DNA from: an uncultured Porphyromonadaceae bacterium
GTDB taxonomy: Bacteria > Bacteroidota > Bacteroidia > Bacteroidales > Muribaculaceae
Assembly: GCA_947567425.1 (NCBI GenBank)
Contig: CANOLV010000003.1
Span: forward strand, 1-64,000
Length of the DNA: 64,000 nt
Reading direction: 5' to 3'
Positions 17,577 through 27,268 of the stretch are shown here, piece after piece. How positions within the stretch are numbered: position 1 is the first letter of the stretch; each line of letters begins with the position of its first letter. The position numbers were made by a program, and so were the translations under genes. Under the pieces are notes generated by a model. The model ran no database searches. It saw only the letters and a list, made by a program, of their open reading frames with translations, and had not been told where the DNA came from.

Positions 17577-19157
17577 TTAGAATTCTGATGAGAAGTGGAA
17601 TCGTATTTTGGGGAAATCGGCCTGTGCCATCTGTAGCACATAGTTGCTGTCGGCCAAGAATACGTCACGCCCTTCTCTGTCGAGAGCCATGAACTGATGC
17701 TTCCGTTTCTTGAATGCCGCGAGAGCTTCCGGATCGTCGCTTTCTATCCAGCATGCTTTATAAAGCGATATTGGTTCCCATTTGACGGTGGCTCCATATT
17801 CGTGGAGCAATCTGTACTGAATCACTTCAAACTGCAGCTGTCCGACGGTTCCGATTATCTTGCGCCCATTGAACTGATTGATGAACAACTGGGCCACACC
17901 TTCATCCATTAATTGCTGGATTCCTTTGTCGAGCTGTTTTGCCTTCATGGGATCGGTGTTTTCAATATATTTGAACATTTCGGGAGAGAAACTTGGCAGT
18001 CCTTTGTAATGGAGATTCTCACCTTCTGTGAGTGTATCGCCGATTTTGAAGTTGCCGGTATCTGGAATGCCGACGATGTCACCGGGAAATGCTTCGTCCA
18101 CAATGTTTTTCTTTTGAGCCATGAAAGCTGTAGGAGCCGCAAAGCGCATCATCTTTCCGGATCGGATGTGTTTGTAATTTGCATTGCGTTCAAACTTTCC
18201 GGAGCATACTTTTACAAATGCGATACATGAACGATGGTTCGGATCCATGTTTGCGTGAATTTTGAACACGAAACCGCTGAATGATTCTTCTTCCGGCTTC
18301 ACTTCGCGTTCTTCTGCCTTTACAGGAAGAGGTGATGGCGCTATTTTGACGAAGCAGTCAAGAAGCTCCTTTACGCCAAATGTGTTCAAGGCTGATCCAA
18401 AGAACACAGGTGCCGTTTTCCCTGCGAGATAATCGTCGATGTTTAGTTCGGGATATACGCCTTCGATCAGTTCAAGATCCTCGCGGAGTTTCTCAGCATC
18501 ACGTTCACCAACGGCTTCGTCTATCCTTTGGTCATTGATACTGTCTATCTCCACACGTTCAGTCACTTGTGTCTTGCTTGGCGTGAATAGATCAAGCGAC
18601 TGTTCGTAGATATTATATACGCCTTTGAATTTAGCTCCGATATTTATGGGCCAGGATAGTGGTCGTACAGATATCTTGAGTTCAGATTCAAGTTCGTCCA
18701 GAATTTCAAATGGATCACGTCCTTCCCGATCAAGCTTATTGACGAATATGATTACGGGAGTGTTGCGCATACGGCACACCTCCATAAGTTTGCGGGTTTG
18801 CTGTTCGACACCCTTTGCCACGTCGACCACTATGATAACGCTGTCGACAGCCGTCAAGGTGCGGTATGTATCTTCGGCAAAGTCCTGGTGGCCGGGAGTG
18901 TCGAGAATGTTTATCTTATAATCTCCGTAATTGAATCCCATGACAGATGTTGCCACCGAGATGCCTCTCTGCTTCTCGATCTCCATCCAGTCAGAGGTAG
19001 CGGTCTTTTTTATCTTGTTTGATTTTACGGCTCCTGCCACGTGGATGGCCCCTCCGAAAAGCAGGAGCTTTTCTGTGAGTGTGGTTTTACCCGCGTCAGG
19101 GTGTGAGATTATGGCGAAAGTTCGCCGGCGTTTAATTTCGTCAGTTAGTGTAGCCAC
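17577..19157 (-). CDS. prfC: Peptide chain release factor 3
   Basis: A 526-residue translational GTPase that recycles RF1 and RF2 after termination. G-motifs are intact: G1 PDAGKTTL (20-27), the switch region [11 protein letters not shown]3 DTPGHQDF and G4 [10 protein letters not shown]. The central and C-terminal domains match RF3 ([30 protein letters not shown]). The start codon is GTG at 19157, with no in-frame ATG close by, and it lies 3 nt after the rfbD stop, so the two genes form an operon. Confidence 0.95.
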   Translation of the reverse strand: MATLTDEIKRRRTFAIISHPDAGKTTLTEKLLLFGGAIHVAGAVKSNKIKKTATSDWMEIEKQRGISVATSVMGFNYGDYKINILDTPGHQDFAEDTYRTLTAVDSVIIVVDVAKGVEQQTRKLMEVCRMRNTPVIIFVNKLDREGRDPFEILDELESELKISVRPLSWPINIGAKFKGVYNIYEQSLDLFTPSKTQVTERVEIDSINDQRIDEAVGERDAEKLREDLELIEGVYPELNIDDYLAGKTAPVFFGSALNTFGVKELLDCFVKIAPSPLPVKAEEREVKPEEESFSGFVFKIHANMDPNHRSCIAFVKVCSGKFERNANYKHIRSGKMMRFAAPTAFMAQKKNIVDEAFPGDIVGIPDTGNFKIGDTLTEGENLHYKGLPSFSPEMFKYIENTDPMKAKQLDKGIQQLMDEGVAQLFINQFNGRKIIGTVGQLQFEVIQYRLLHEYGATVKWEPISLYKACWIESDDPEALAAFKKRKHQFMALDREGRDVFLADSNYVLQMAQADFPKIRFHFSSEF

Positions 19158-19160
19158 AAT

Positions 19161-20030
19161 TTATTTGTTTTCTAAGTCGTTTATTCTATTAAGACAATCC
19201 CTGAGACTGTCAACCCAATAGGGCATTTCAACATTGTAGGTAGCCTTTATTTTAGATGTGTTGAACAGACTGAAGTACGGCCTTGTAGCCATTGTGGGAT
19301 AATCTTCGGTCGGAATCGGTTTTACGACGCAGTTCTTTATGCCTGAATGATGGAAAATAGCTTGGGTGAAGTCATACCATGAAGCGGCGCCTGCATTGGA
19401 ATAGTGGTATATCCCCGGAACCCATTGGTGGGCTTTTAATATTTTTGCGATAGCTATAGCTACATCGCGGGCGTAAGTAGGTGTGCCTATCTGGTCGCAG
19501 ACCACTTTTATCTCCTTCTTCTCGCGTCCCATTTTAAGCATGGTTTTTACGAAATTTTTGCCAAATGGAGAATATAGCCATTCGATACGCATGATTATGC
19601 TGTCGGGTGCAAGGGCCAAAAGTGCAGTCTCTCCCTGCCGTTTTGTCGTCCCGTACTGCGACATAGGGTTGACCTTGTCGCTTTCATTGTATGGACGGAA
19701 TGCCTTTCCGTCAAAAACATAATCGGTGGATATGTGCAGTACCTTGGCACCGTTGTCGCTTGCGGCATTTGCAAGATTTCGCACTGCCTCCACGTTGATT
19801 TTCGAGCACAGGGCTTTATCTTCCTCGGCCTGGTCGACGGCTGTATATGCCGCACAGTTTATGATGTGTGTGACATCGTTACGAGTGACAAAGGTCTTGA
19901 GTTTGACAGCATCAGTCAGATCAAGGTCATCAATATCTGTGTAGATGGCTTGTCCCGGCAATTCTTGGTCAAGTACGGCACGCATTTCGCGTCCGAGCTG
20001 ACCGTTACATCCTGTGACGAGTATTTTCAT
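19161..20030 (-). CDS. rfbD: dTDP-4-dehydrorhamnose reductase
   Basis: A 289-residue short-chain dehydrogenase that makes the last step of dTDP-L-rhamnose synthesis. It has the N-terminal Rossmann motif TGCNGQLGREM, NCAAYTAVDQAE, STDYVFDGK and the catalytic YGTTKRQGE (Tyr-x-x-x-Lys). The start at 20030 (MKILVTGCNG) is placed by the fold; the longer frame overlaps the promoter. rfbA, rfbB and rfbC are not in the window. It is followed 3 nt later by prfC. Confidence 0.92.
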   Translation of the reverse strand: MKILVTGCNGQLGREMRAVLDQELPGQAIYTDIDDLDLTDAVKLKTFVTRNDVTHIINCAAYTAVDQAEEDKALCSKINVEAVRNLANAASDNGAKVLHISTDYVFDGKAFRPYNESDKVNPMSQYGTTKRQGETALLALAPDSIIMRIEWLYSPFGKNFVKTMLKMGREKKEIKVVCDQIGTPTYARDVAIAIAKILKAHQWVPGIYHYSNAGAASWYDFTQAIFHHSGIKNCVVKPIPTEDYPTMATRPYFSLFNTSKIKATYNVEMPYWVDSLRDCLNRINDLENK

Positions 20031-20055
20031 CGTGATATGTGTTTGAATTTCTCCA

Positions 20056-20063
20056 CAAAGGTA
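20056..20063 (-). promoter_or_regulatory. -7 element of the rfbD-prfC operon
   Basis: TACCTTTG on the minus strand, 26 nt before the rfbD ATG. I see no TTG at the proper -33 spacing. Confidence 0.5.
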
Positions 20064-20144
20064 CGAAATTATCGTCATATTTCATCGCATTACATGCTTC
20101 CATTCGTGTCGCGTTTATTTAGATAGTACTTTTGCGGTGGGTAG

Positions 20145-20188
20145 TGCCGGATGTAATCACGAGGATATATGTGTGATTCTATCCGGCA
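20145..20188. repeat. Imperfect inverted repeat next to the recombinase gene
   Basis: Two 16-bp arms (20145-20160 and 20173-20188) pair at 14 of 16 positions around a 12-nt loop; the outer 8 bp TGCCGGAT/ATCCGGCA are perfect. It begins 19 bp beyond the recombinase stop codon. It could be a transcription terminator, though no T-run follows, or a recombination core. A TACTTTTG -7-like element at 20127-20134 points into it on the plus strand. Confidence 0.6.
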
Positions 20189-20206
20189 ATGTGTATGTCA
20201 GAATGA

Positions 20207-21409
20207 TTATATCCTTCTTAGGATCAGTGCATTCGCTCTGTCTACGGCATTTGTGTCGAGAGAAGCGAGATATATTTGGGTCGTGGTCTCCGACAGATGT
20301 CCCATCCCGTCGCGTATCACGGTGATTGGTATGCCGGCGGTTTTGGCCGCCGATGCCCAGCTATGGCGTGCGCAGTACATAGTGAGTCTGACGTTTATAT
20401 CGGCTATTCTGGCTACGGTCTTTAAGTTGCGGTTGATGTTGTATGACATGTTCCGATAAATTTTTCGTTCGGTTTTATTGGAGTTTCGGATTATAGGCAA
20501 TAAGTATGGTGTGGAATTGTCCGGGTATTTGTCCAAAATTGCCTGCATCTCGTCGGTCCATTTGATGGAGAGTGCTTGCCGCGTTTTTCGTCTTCGATAT
20601 GATATATATCCGTTTTTTAAATCGCTTTTCTTTAGAAACGCCATGTCGATGAAACTCATCCCCCGGAGATAAAAGCTTAACAGGAACATGTCCCTTGCGT
20701 AGTCTGCGGCGGGACGGTATGACAGATCGAGTGATTTGATTTTCTTTATTGATCTGAGCGGTAATGCGCGTTTTACAGTTCGTTCAATGCCTGTGTATAC
20801 ATGTCTGAATGGTTTGCAATCTTCAATTGCTCCTTCGTCTACGGCCCTGTTATATGTGGCACGAAGAATTCTCATATAAAACGATATGGTATTTGGAACG
20901 ACTCCTTTTTGCTGTAAGAAAGATTCGTAGGCTTCCATAGTTCCGGAGTTCAGAGAATCAAGCATAATGTCTTTATTGTTGAGGTATAACCTGAAACTTT
21001 TGAGGGTGGAAGTGTATGTTTCAGCAGTCCTCGTCTTACCGCTCAATTCAAATTTGTGTATTAATGCAGACATATATTCAGTCAAGGAATAGTTCTGCAT
21101 ATACTTCTTAAAAGCGGCCGCTATGTCATCGGCTGTGTACTTTTGTCCATTGCTTTCGTGGGTTGCTATAATTCGGTTGAATCTTGCCATGTCCATGCGT
21201 ATATTCTCCGCTGTCTTTTTGGTGATTTCAGCTCTTTCGCTTTCCTGTTGGCTGACTATGATAGACTTCTTGTCGTTCCACTCTGACGGAAGTATATGGT
21301 GCGCCGTCGATATTTGGCGGACGGTTCTGTCGTGAATGATTTGGTAGAAAATAATACCTTCTTTACCTTCGATTGATGAATTTCTGAATTTTACTCTGAT
21401 TGAAGCCAT
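20207..21409 (-). CDS. Tyrosine-type site-specific recombinase, Bacteroidetes integrase/invertase family
   Basis: A 400-residue recombinase with an N-terminal arm-type DNA-binding domain (about 1-95, with HHILPSEWNDKK), a SAM-like core-binding domain (110-205) and a catalytic domain. Catalytic residues are Arg249 (FYLRGMSF), Lys275, Arg348 in YCARHSW (box II His replaced by Tyr345, common in this family), His371 (GHLSETTTQ) and the nucleophile Tyr380 (QIYLAS). Related proteins integrate conjugative elements or flip promoters in Bacteroides. No excision, mobilisation or cargo genes adjoin it, so it may be a remnant, or an invertase acting at a distance. ATG at 21409 is chosen from the usual N-terminus. 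Confidence 0.88.
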   Translation of the reverse strand: MASIRVKFRNSSIEGKEGIIFYQIIHDRTVRQISTAHHILPSEWNDKKSIIVSQQESERAEITKKTAENIRMDMARFNRIIATHESNGQKYTADDIAAAFKKYMQNYSLTEYMSALIHKFELSGKTRTAETYTSTLKSFRLYLNNKDIMLDSLNSGTMEAYESFLQQKGVVPNTISFYMRILRATYNRAVDEGAIEDCKPFRHVYTGIERTVKRALPLRSIKKIKSLDLSYRPAADYARDMFLLSFYLRGMSFIDMAFLKKSDLKNGYISYRRRKTRQALSIKWTDEMQAILDKYPDNSTPYLLPIIRNSNKTERKIYRNMSYNINRNLKTVARIADINVRLTMYCARHSWASAAKTAGIPITVIRDGMGHLSETTTQIYLASLDTNAVDRANALILRRI

Positions 21410-21474
21410 TGTCTCTATGAATTTAATGTTGGTTTTGTTATTATAAAACAATGATTTCTTACAAAATAAGATAA

Positions 21475-21519
21475 GCGTGGCCAAAAGATTTTTTCTGAGA
21501 TTTTATCTTTTGGCCACGC
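21475..21519 (-). terminator. Perfect 15-bp hairpin between GH2 and recombinase genes
   Basis: GCGTGGCCAAAAGAT (21475-21489) pairs perfectly with 21505-21519 around a 15-nt loop. On the minus strand it follows the GH2 stop by about 50 bp and is followed by T-rich sequence, so a terminator for the GH2 gene is the simplest reading; it also lies directly upstream of the recombinase gene. Confidence 0.6.
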
Positions 21520-21569
21520 ATGTTTGGAGCCCTGTCATTTCTTGGCAGGGTATGCTATGGGTTCAACCG

Positions 21570-23387
21570 CTATTTGTCGAGGCTATGTATTATCGCATGG
21601 TTGGCGTCGCGGATTTTGTCCTTGTTGATCTTTAGCTTCTTTCGGTCATACGTCATAAGTCCGTTGACCTCCACTTCTACGTCGGTTGTTTGGGTGTAGA
21701 CGGCGGCCGAGCATCCTTTCTGTATGAGGTTCATGAGTATTTTCGCATACTTTATGTATTCATCAGTTACTTCTTCTTCATTTTTAAACTGTATGTAGCC
21801 CCAATTCCTGTCGGGCATCCATAAGTGTCCGTCGATGGCAAGTCCTATTCCGCCATATTCACCCATAACATTTACGCGGTCGGGATCAAACAGGTACATG
21901 TCAGGTGCGGGATAATTGTGTAGGTCGAGTATGTCGCCGCATTTGTAGAAGTTGCCTCCACTGGCCGGATTGACGAGTCGTGTCGGATCGTAGTCTTTTG
22001 TCCATTCGGAGATGTCCTCGGTCTTAAATTGTCCCCAGGCTTCATTGAATGGTACCCACGTGCTGATGCATGGATTGTTGTACAGATAATCTATGATTTC
22101 TTTCCATTCGTTGCGATAGTTGGTTTCGCTTTCTCTTGTGCGTACGGCTTCTATCCCGGTAAAATATTCATGGTTTTGCCATTTCGGACTTTTGTCGCCA
22201 TTTGGCATATCTTGCCATACGATCATGCCTATTTTGTCGCAGTGTGTGTACCAAATGGCTGGTTCTACTTTGACATGCTTTCGGATCATATTGTAGCCGA
22301 GTTCTTTGGTCTTGTCTATGTCATATACGAGAGCTTCCGGGGTCGGAGCCGTGTATAGTCCATCCGGCCACCATCCCTGGTCAAGTGGGCCGAACTGAAA
22401 AAGGTCTTCATTATTCAATTGCATTCTGACATATCCGTTCTCGTCACGCTTAGCGGAGAATTTTCGCATTGCTGTGTAGCTTTCTGCGGTATCGACAAGT
22501 TTTCCGTCCTTGTAAAGCGTTATGGTCATGTCATATAGGGTGGGAGAGTCCGGCGTCCATAATTTTATGCTTTCCGGCATTGCAATCTCAATTGGCTGGC
22601 CGTTGATAGATTTTCCGGATGCTATTGTGTTGCCGTTCTCTGTGATTTCGACCGTTGAGATTAAATCGGTATCGTGCCGGGAAGGCACGACTGTCACTGT
22701 GACAGTGTTTCTATCTATATCCGGGATTGTCTTGATCGATTGGATATGGGTCCTGTTTACCGGCTCTATCCACACGGTCTGCCAAATTCCAGTGACGGGG
22801 GTATACCATATTCCTCCAGGACGTGACACTTGTTTGCCTCTCGGTTGATAGCCTCGGTCTGTCGGATCGTATACCCGAACTGTCAACGTGTTGTCCCCCT
22901 TGCGGTTCAGCGCGTTGGTGATATTCATGCTGAAGGGTGTATATCCTCCGGTGTGTGAACCTACCTTTGTGTCATTAATCCATACGTCGCATTTCCAATC
23001 AACGGCACCGAAATTAAGTATTACGTCTTTCCCCTTCCATGACGACGGTATGCTGAATGACCGCTTATACCATGTGTTTTTGTCTGCCCCGACGTTTCTT
23101 CCTACGCCGGAGAGGCTTGATTCTACAGGAAAGGGGACCAGAATTTCTCCATCATATTCAGCTGGTGAATTCAATTTTGAATCAACTATGGCATACTCCC
23201 ATAATCCATTCAGATTTTGCCATTCTCTTCGCTCTAATAGCGGGCGTGGATAGGCGTTCCAGACATTTTCCGGATTGATTTGCTCTGCCCATTCCGTCTT
23301 GATTTTATCGCCTGCCGGGCGGTATTGGCCGTAAGAAGTTCCGGCTGTAATTGTAAGGATTAATCCTAATGCAAGTCTTGACTTCAT
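21570..23387 (-). CDS. Secreted glycoside hydrolase family 2 protein
   Basis: A 605-residue exported beta-glycosidase of family GH2. A signal peptide (MKSRLALGLILTITAG) leads to the jelly-roll sugar-binding domain (about 40-210, with WKCDVWINDTKVG and GGIWYTPVTGIWQTVWIEP), an immunoglobulin-like domain (215-310) and a TIM-barrel. The likely acid/base is Glu449 in PFNEAWGQF and the likely nucleophile Glu510 in MGEYGG, both in the right order. It lacks the C-terminal domains of large beta-galactosidases. ATG at 23387 is preferred over a GTG 9 nt upstream. The target sugar is unknown; no SusCD pair lies nearby. Confidence 0.88.
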   Translation of the reverse strand: MKSRLALGLILTITAGTSYGQYRPAGDKIKTEWAEQINPENVWNAYPRPLLERREWQNLNGLWEYAIVDSKLNSPAEYDGEILVPFPVESSLSGVGRNVGADKNTWYKRSFSIPSSWKGKDVILNFGAVDWKCDVWINDTKVGSHTGGYTPFSMNITNALNRKGDNTLTVRVYDPTDRGYQPRGKQVSRPGGIWYTPVTGIWQTVWIEPVNRTHIQSIKTIPDIDRNTVTVTVVPSRHDTDLISTVEITENGNTIASGKSINGQPIEIAMPESIKLWTPDSPTLYDMTITLYKDGKLVDTAESYTAMRKFSAKRDENGYVRMQLNNEDLFQFGPLDQGWWPDGLYTAPTPEALVYDIDKTKELGYNMIRKHVKVEPAIWYTHCDKIGMIVWQDMPNGDKSPKWQNHEYFTGIEAVRTRESETNYRNEWKEIIDYLYNNPCISTWVPFNEAWGQFKTEDISEWTKDYDPTRLVNPASGGNFYKCGDILDLHNYPAPDMYLFDPDRVNVMGEYGGIGLAIDGHLWMPDRNWGYIQFKNEEEVTDEYIKYAKILMNLIQKGCSAAVYTQTTDVEVEVNGLMTYDRKKLKINKDKIRDANHAIIHSLDK

Positions 23388-23436
23388 TGTAGACACTTTC
23401 TTGTGATTGTTATGGTGATTTGTAGTTTAAAATAAA

Positions 23437-23467
23437 ACCGTCGATTCCAATAGATTGAATCGACGGT
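23437..23467 (-). terminator. Terminator of the M23 peptidase gene
   Basis: An 11-bp perfect stem (ACCGTCGATTC 23437-23447 with GAATCGACGGT 23457-23467), loop 9 nt, followed on the minus strand by TTTTATTTT. It lies 38 bp after the peptidase stop. Confidence 0.85.
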
Positions 23468-23504
23468 CATTATGAAGACCCATTTATAAAGTGAAAATGT
23501 GGAG

Positions 23505-24440
23505 TTATCTCAATTTTAATCGTTGTCCCACCGATAGATTGTCGCTCTTAAGCCCGTTGAGGCGCTTTATGGCGGCGACTGTGGTTCCATGCTTGCGTGC
23601 AATCTTGCCCAAATTATCACCTTTCCTTACTTTATAAGTAGCGGCGGAGGCTGACACTGTCGTTGTGGATTTGCCTTTGCGCGAAGGTGCATAATTTCTA
23701 TCCTGAGTATACGTGCTCTTATTAAATGTGTACGTATCTGTGTGGGTGGTCTTGTTTTCGAAGTCGAAGATGGCTCCTGGGTTTATGGCATATCCCATGT
23801 AGCGGGTCTCAAAATGCAAGTGAGGTCCCGTAGAACGTCCGGTATTGCCTCCTAACGCAATCGGATCACCGACTTTTACATATTGTCCAGGTTCGACCAA
23901 GAACTTCGACAAGTGTCCATATATGGTCTCAAATCCGTCTTTGTGGCTCATTACTACATAATATCCGTAGCCTCTGCGCTCATATTTTGTTAAACGGATA
24001 TAGCCGGAGAATGCGGCTTTGATGGTGTCGCCGATCTGAACTTTCAAGTCAATCCCTTTATGCATCCTACGGAAGCGACGACGATAGCCGTAAGGCGATG
24101 TTATGTGTCCCATTGTGGGCATGCAGAATTCGCTTACGTCGATTGTGGCTGTTTCGGGGATGACGGCATTGCGGAACGGGTTGACGGTCTGGTCATCCTT
24201 GTACTTTTCGTAAAGGTCATATTCCGGGATTTCTTCATCCTTAAAAAAGTCGTCCATGTAGTCGAGGGTTTCTTTCAGCTTAATCTCGTCGGAAACGGAT
24301 TTCTGCATAGCTAAAAGATCCTGATGATTGGCATCATGCTGTGCCGGACGTGGGAGATTTAGATTTTGAGCGTTCATCCCCATCACGGCAAATAATCCGA
24401 ATAGAGTAGAAGTGGCTATTTTTACTATATTGAATCGCAT
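23505..24440 (-). CDS. M23 family metallopeptidase with C-terminal LysM domain
   Basis: A 311-residue exported murein endopeptidase or LytM-type regulator. A signal peptide (about 1-24, ending GMNAQ) is followed by a linker with a coiled-coil tendency, the M23 domain (about 109-225) and a LysM domain (269-311, [19 protein letters not shown]). Zinc ligands His127 and Asp131 (HKGIDL) and the catalytic HLH motif (His207, His209) are all present, so it should be active. It follows ndk by 32 bp on the same strand. Likely role: peptidoglycan remodelling in the periplasm. Confidence 0.92.
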   Translation of the reverse strand: MRFNIVKIATSTLFGLFAVMGMNAQNLNLPRPAQHDANHQDLLAMQKSVSDEIKLKETLDYMDDFFKDEEIPEYDLYEKYKDDQTVNPFRNAVIPETATIDVSEFCMPTMGHITSPYGYRRRFRRMHKGIDLKVQIGDTIKAAFSGYIRLTKYERRGYGYYVVMSHKDGFETIYGHLSKFLVEPGQYVKVGDPIALGGNTGRSTGPHLHFETRYMGYAINPGAIFDFENKTTHTDTYTFNKSTYTQDRNYAPSRKGKSTTTVSASAATYKVRKGDNLGKIARKHGTTVAAIKRLNGLKSDNLSVGQRLKLR

Positions 24441-24472
24441 CTGGTGTTTACTGGTTTTGAATCTGTCGGTGT

Positions 24473-24934
24473 TTAGATTTCATCCGGAGCGTAGAAGAAT
24501 CTGAGATCGGATGGGGTGTATTTGAAAATTTCTTCAGGCTTGAAGAATCTCGCGAGTTCGATTTGTCCGTTTTCGATACTGTCGGAGGCATGGACTATGT
24601 TTTCCTGGCCGCTCATGGAGTAGTCGCCACGTATAGTTCCTGGAAGAGCCTTCCGGCCATTCGTTGCTCCGGTCATCATTCTGACAACTTCTACGCAATC
24701 TTTGCCTTCAAGGCACATAACAATGACAGGAGCCGCCATCATGGACTCCAAAAGTGACGGGAAAAATGGCTTCTCAACCAGATGTGCGTAATGTTCGCGC
24801 AGTATCTTTTCGTCAAGTTGCATCATTTTCATGCCGGTTATTACAAGCCCCTTCTTTTGAAAGCGGTCTATGATTTTGCCCACGAGGGCGCGGTGTATTG
24901 CTGATGGTTTTAAAATTACTAAGGTCTGTTCCAT
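24473..24934 (-). CDS. ndk: Nucleoside diphosphate kinase
   Basis: A 153-residue enzyme that transfers the gamma-phosphate of ATP to NDPs by way of a phosphohistidine. The active-site His115 lies in NIVHASDS, and [10 protein letters not shown] and RGDYS fit the family. A short insertion ([17 protein letters not shown]) is normal. It is followed by the M23 peptidase gene. Confidence 0.95.
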   Translation of the reverse strand: MEQTLVILKPSAIHRALVGKIIDRFQKKGLVITGMKMMQLDEKILREHYAHLVEKPFFPSLLESMMAAPVIVMCLEGKDCVEVVRMMTGATNGRKALPGTIRGDYSMSGQENIVHASDSIENGQIELARFFKPEEIFKYTPSDLRFFYAPDEI

Positions 24935-24970
24935 TGTTATGACTTTTTAACAATTCAGAAGAATGTTCTC

Positions 24971-24978
24971 CAAATATA
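24971..24978 (-). promoter_or_regulatory. -7 element of ndk
   Basis: TATATTTG on the minus strand, 37 nt before the ndk ATG. No -33 TTG is seen at the normal spacing. Confidence 0.45.
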
Positions 24979-25177
24979 ATGAAAAAGAGCCAATAATAAT
25001 CGGTTTTGAAAGATAATTTATGTGAAAAATATATTGTTTTTATTTTGCTCTTCTGTAAAGTGCTGATTATCAGTGTTTTATGTCGACAGGTGTAATGGTG
25101 TGCCCCGAGGTATAATTAAGGCTATATGCTAAGTCATATAGGGGTATTTGTTAAAAAGTGTATTGCCTATGACTTGG

Positions 25178-27268
25178 TTAGCTGATTCTTGACCAGTCGA
25201 TATTGCTCGTCTTCTGTAGCCTAAGTTCCGCTGTAAGAGTCGAATTTAGGGGCGATTTCAACTCCGGATCGTTGTCGAGAATCATGTCTACCATGTCGCG
25301 GGCGAGTTGTACGAGTTGTCCGTCTGATGCCAAATTTGCAATTTTAAGGTCAAAAGCCATACCGCTTTGGAGTGTGCCCTCCATATCTCCGGGTCCGCGC
25401 ATTTTTAAATCAGCTTCCGCAATGACGAATCCGTCCGTGGTGGAAGTCATCACTTCAAGACGCTGGCGTGTCTCTTTGGTTATCTTGTAATGCGACATAA
25501 GTATGCAGTAACTTTGTTCGGCGCCACGTCCTACGCGCCCACGCAATTGGTGGAGTTGCGACAGTCCAAACCTTTCAGCATTTTCAATAATCATCACAGA
25601 CGCGTTTGGCACATTCACTCCGACTTCGATGACTGTTGTGGCGACCATGATGTTCGCTTCGCCGCTTGCAAATAGTTGCATCTGATGCTCTTTTTCCGAA
25701 GGCTTCATTTTACCGTGTACATAGCACACTTTGTATTGTGGGAAGGTTTCCCTTATGGATGCATATCCTTCTTCCAGACTTTTCAAGTCCAGTTTTTCAT
25801 TTTCTTCAATCAGCGGATGTACTATGTAAACCTGTCGCCCGGCTTTAATCTGGGCATTAACTGCTTGATATACTTTCATCCGGTTTTCATCATATCGCAA
25901 AAGGGTCGTGACCGGCTTTCTTCCTGGAGGAAGCTCGTCGATGACTGACACGCTTAAGTCTCCGTAAATGGTCATGGCCAAAGTACGGGGGATAGGGGTG
26001 GCTGTCATTACCAATATGTGCGGAGGGGTTATGTTTTTTCTCCACAGTCTGGCTCGTTGTGCAACTCCGAAGCGGTGTTGTTCGTCGATGACTACAAAGC
26101 CCAGATTGCGGAATTGGACGCTGTCTTCGATCACGGCGTGTGTCCCGATAAGTATGTGCAGGCTGCCGTCGGCAAGTTGGTCGTGTATTAAGTCACGTTC
26201 TTTTTTTCTTGTCGAGCCGGTCAAAAGTTTTACATTTATTCCTATGGGCGAGGCGAGTTGGGATATGGTTTCGTAATGTTGGGCGGCGAGGATTTCAGTA
26301 GGAGCCATAAGGCATGCCTGTGTGTCGTTGTCCAATGCTATAAGCATACACAAAAGAGCCACAAGAGTCTTCCCGCTTCCGACATCGCCTTGCAGGAGTC
26401 GGTTCATTTGTCTTCCCGATCCCATGTCGGCCCGGATCTCTTTTATCACGCGTTTCTGCGCTCCGGTAAGTTCGAAAGGCAGTTGCTCAAAATAAAACCT
26501 ATTGAAATATTGTCCTACTTTTGAAAACTTGAATCCTATCAATCTGCGGTTGCGAAGTCGCGTATGGCTCTGTATGTCGAGTTGCAGATAGAACAGTTCT
26601 TCAAACTTCAGTCTTACTTTGGCTCTCTGGAGTTCTGCCGGCGACTTTGGGTTGTGTATGTTGACCAAAGCCTCTCTCAGTGGCATAAGCTTGAGCCGGT
26701 CAATGATGTATTGTGGAAGTGTCTCTGCTATAGAAGGGGCTGCATTGAGGACGGTCTGCGTCCATGTGAACAATTGTTTTGAGCCTATATTTTGATTCCG
26801 GAGAGTGTCTGTCAGCGGGTATATTCCCCTGAGGCCCTGTGATGCCCCGACGGTGTTTACTCCGTCGACTTCAGGGTGTACCATGCTCCAGTGGTTGTTG
26901 AACAGTTCCGGCTTTCCGAACAAGATGTAATCAACGCCTGTATGGTATGCCTCTTTGACCTGTTTGATCTTCCTGAACCATACGATCTCCATGGTGGTGA
27001 TTCCGTCGGTAAACACCGCCACCAGGCGCGTCTTTGCTCCTTCTCCCTGGACTGAAAACGCCACGAATCTGCCCTTGACCTGAACCATGGGCATATCGCC
27101 CTTGAAGTCTTTTATTTTGTATAAGGTGGAGCGGTCGACATATTTGGCCGGGAAGTGGTACAGCAGGTCTCTGTAGCTATGTATGCCGAGCTGTTTCGAC
27201 AGAATCTCGGCGCGTTTTGGACCGATGCCTTTTATGAATTTTATATCCGTGTTACGTAGACGGTTCAT
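25178..27268 (-). CDS. recG: ATP-dependent DNA helicase RecG
   Basis: A 696-residue superfamily-2 helicase that remodels stalled forks and Holliday junctions. The N-terminal wedge/OB domain (about 1-165, with GIGPKRAEIL), helicase motif I GDVGSGKT (294-301), motif II DEQH (395-398), motif III TATPIPRT and the C-terminal QLRGRVGRG box are all visible. The gene overlaps the 3' end of ispD by 17 bp. A weak 7-bp hairpin (25122-25141) after the stop may end the operon. Confidence 0.95.
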   Translation of the reverse strand: MNRLRNTDIKFIKGIGPKRAEILSKQLGIHSYRDLLYHFPAKYVDRSTLYKIKDFKGDMPMVQVKGRFVAFSVQGEGAKTRLVAVFTDGITTMEIVWFRKIKQVKEAYHTGVDYILFGKPELFNNHWSMVHPEVDGVNTVGASQGLRGIYPLTDTLRNQNIGSKQLFTWTQTVLNAAPSIAETLPQYIIDRLKLMPLREALVNIHNPKSPAELQRAKVRLKFEELFYLQLDIQSHTRLRNRRLIGFKFSKVGQYFNRFYFEQLPFELTGAQKRVIKEIRADMGSGRQMNRLLQGDVGSGKTLVALLCMLIALDNDTQACLMAPTEILAAQHYETISQLASPIGINVKLLTGSTRKKERDLIHDQLADGSLHILIGTHAVIEDSVQFRNLGFVVIDEQHRFGVAQRARLWRKNITPPHILVMTATPIPRTLAMTIYGDLSVSVIDELPPGRKPVTTLLRYDENRMKVYQAVNAQIKAGRQVYIVHPLIEENEKLDLKSLEEGYASIRETFPQYKVCYVHGKMKPSEKEHQMQLFASGEANIMVATTVIEVGVNVPNASVMIIENAERFGLSQLHQLRGRVGRGAEQSYCILMSHYKITKETRQRLEVMTSTTDGFVIAEADLKMRGPGDMEGTLQSGMAFDLKIANLASDGQLVQLARDMVDMILDNDPELKSPLNSTLTAELRLQKTSNIDWSRIS

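Noticed and set aside
20031..20206. Invertible promoter between rfbD and the recombinase
   Set aside because: Only one good inverted repeat is present here; I could not find a matching pair of arms bracketing a promoter, so inversion is kept only as a question in the findings.
21550..21569. tRNA T-loop-like sequence GGGTTCAACC
   Set aside because: No matching acceptor, D or anticodon stems around it; it lies just after the GH2 stop codon.
25122..25141. 7-bp hairpin after recG as a strong terminator
   Set aside because: The stem is short and lacks a T-run; mentioned only as a weak possibility in the recG entry.
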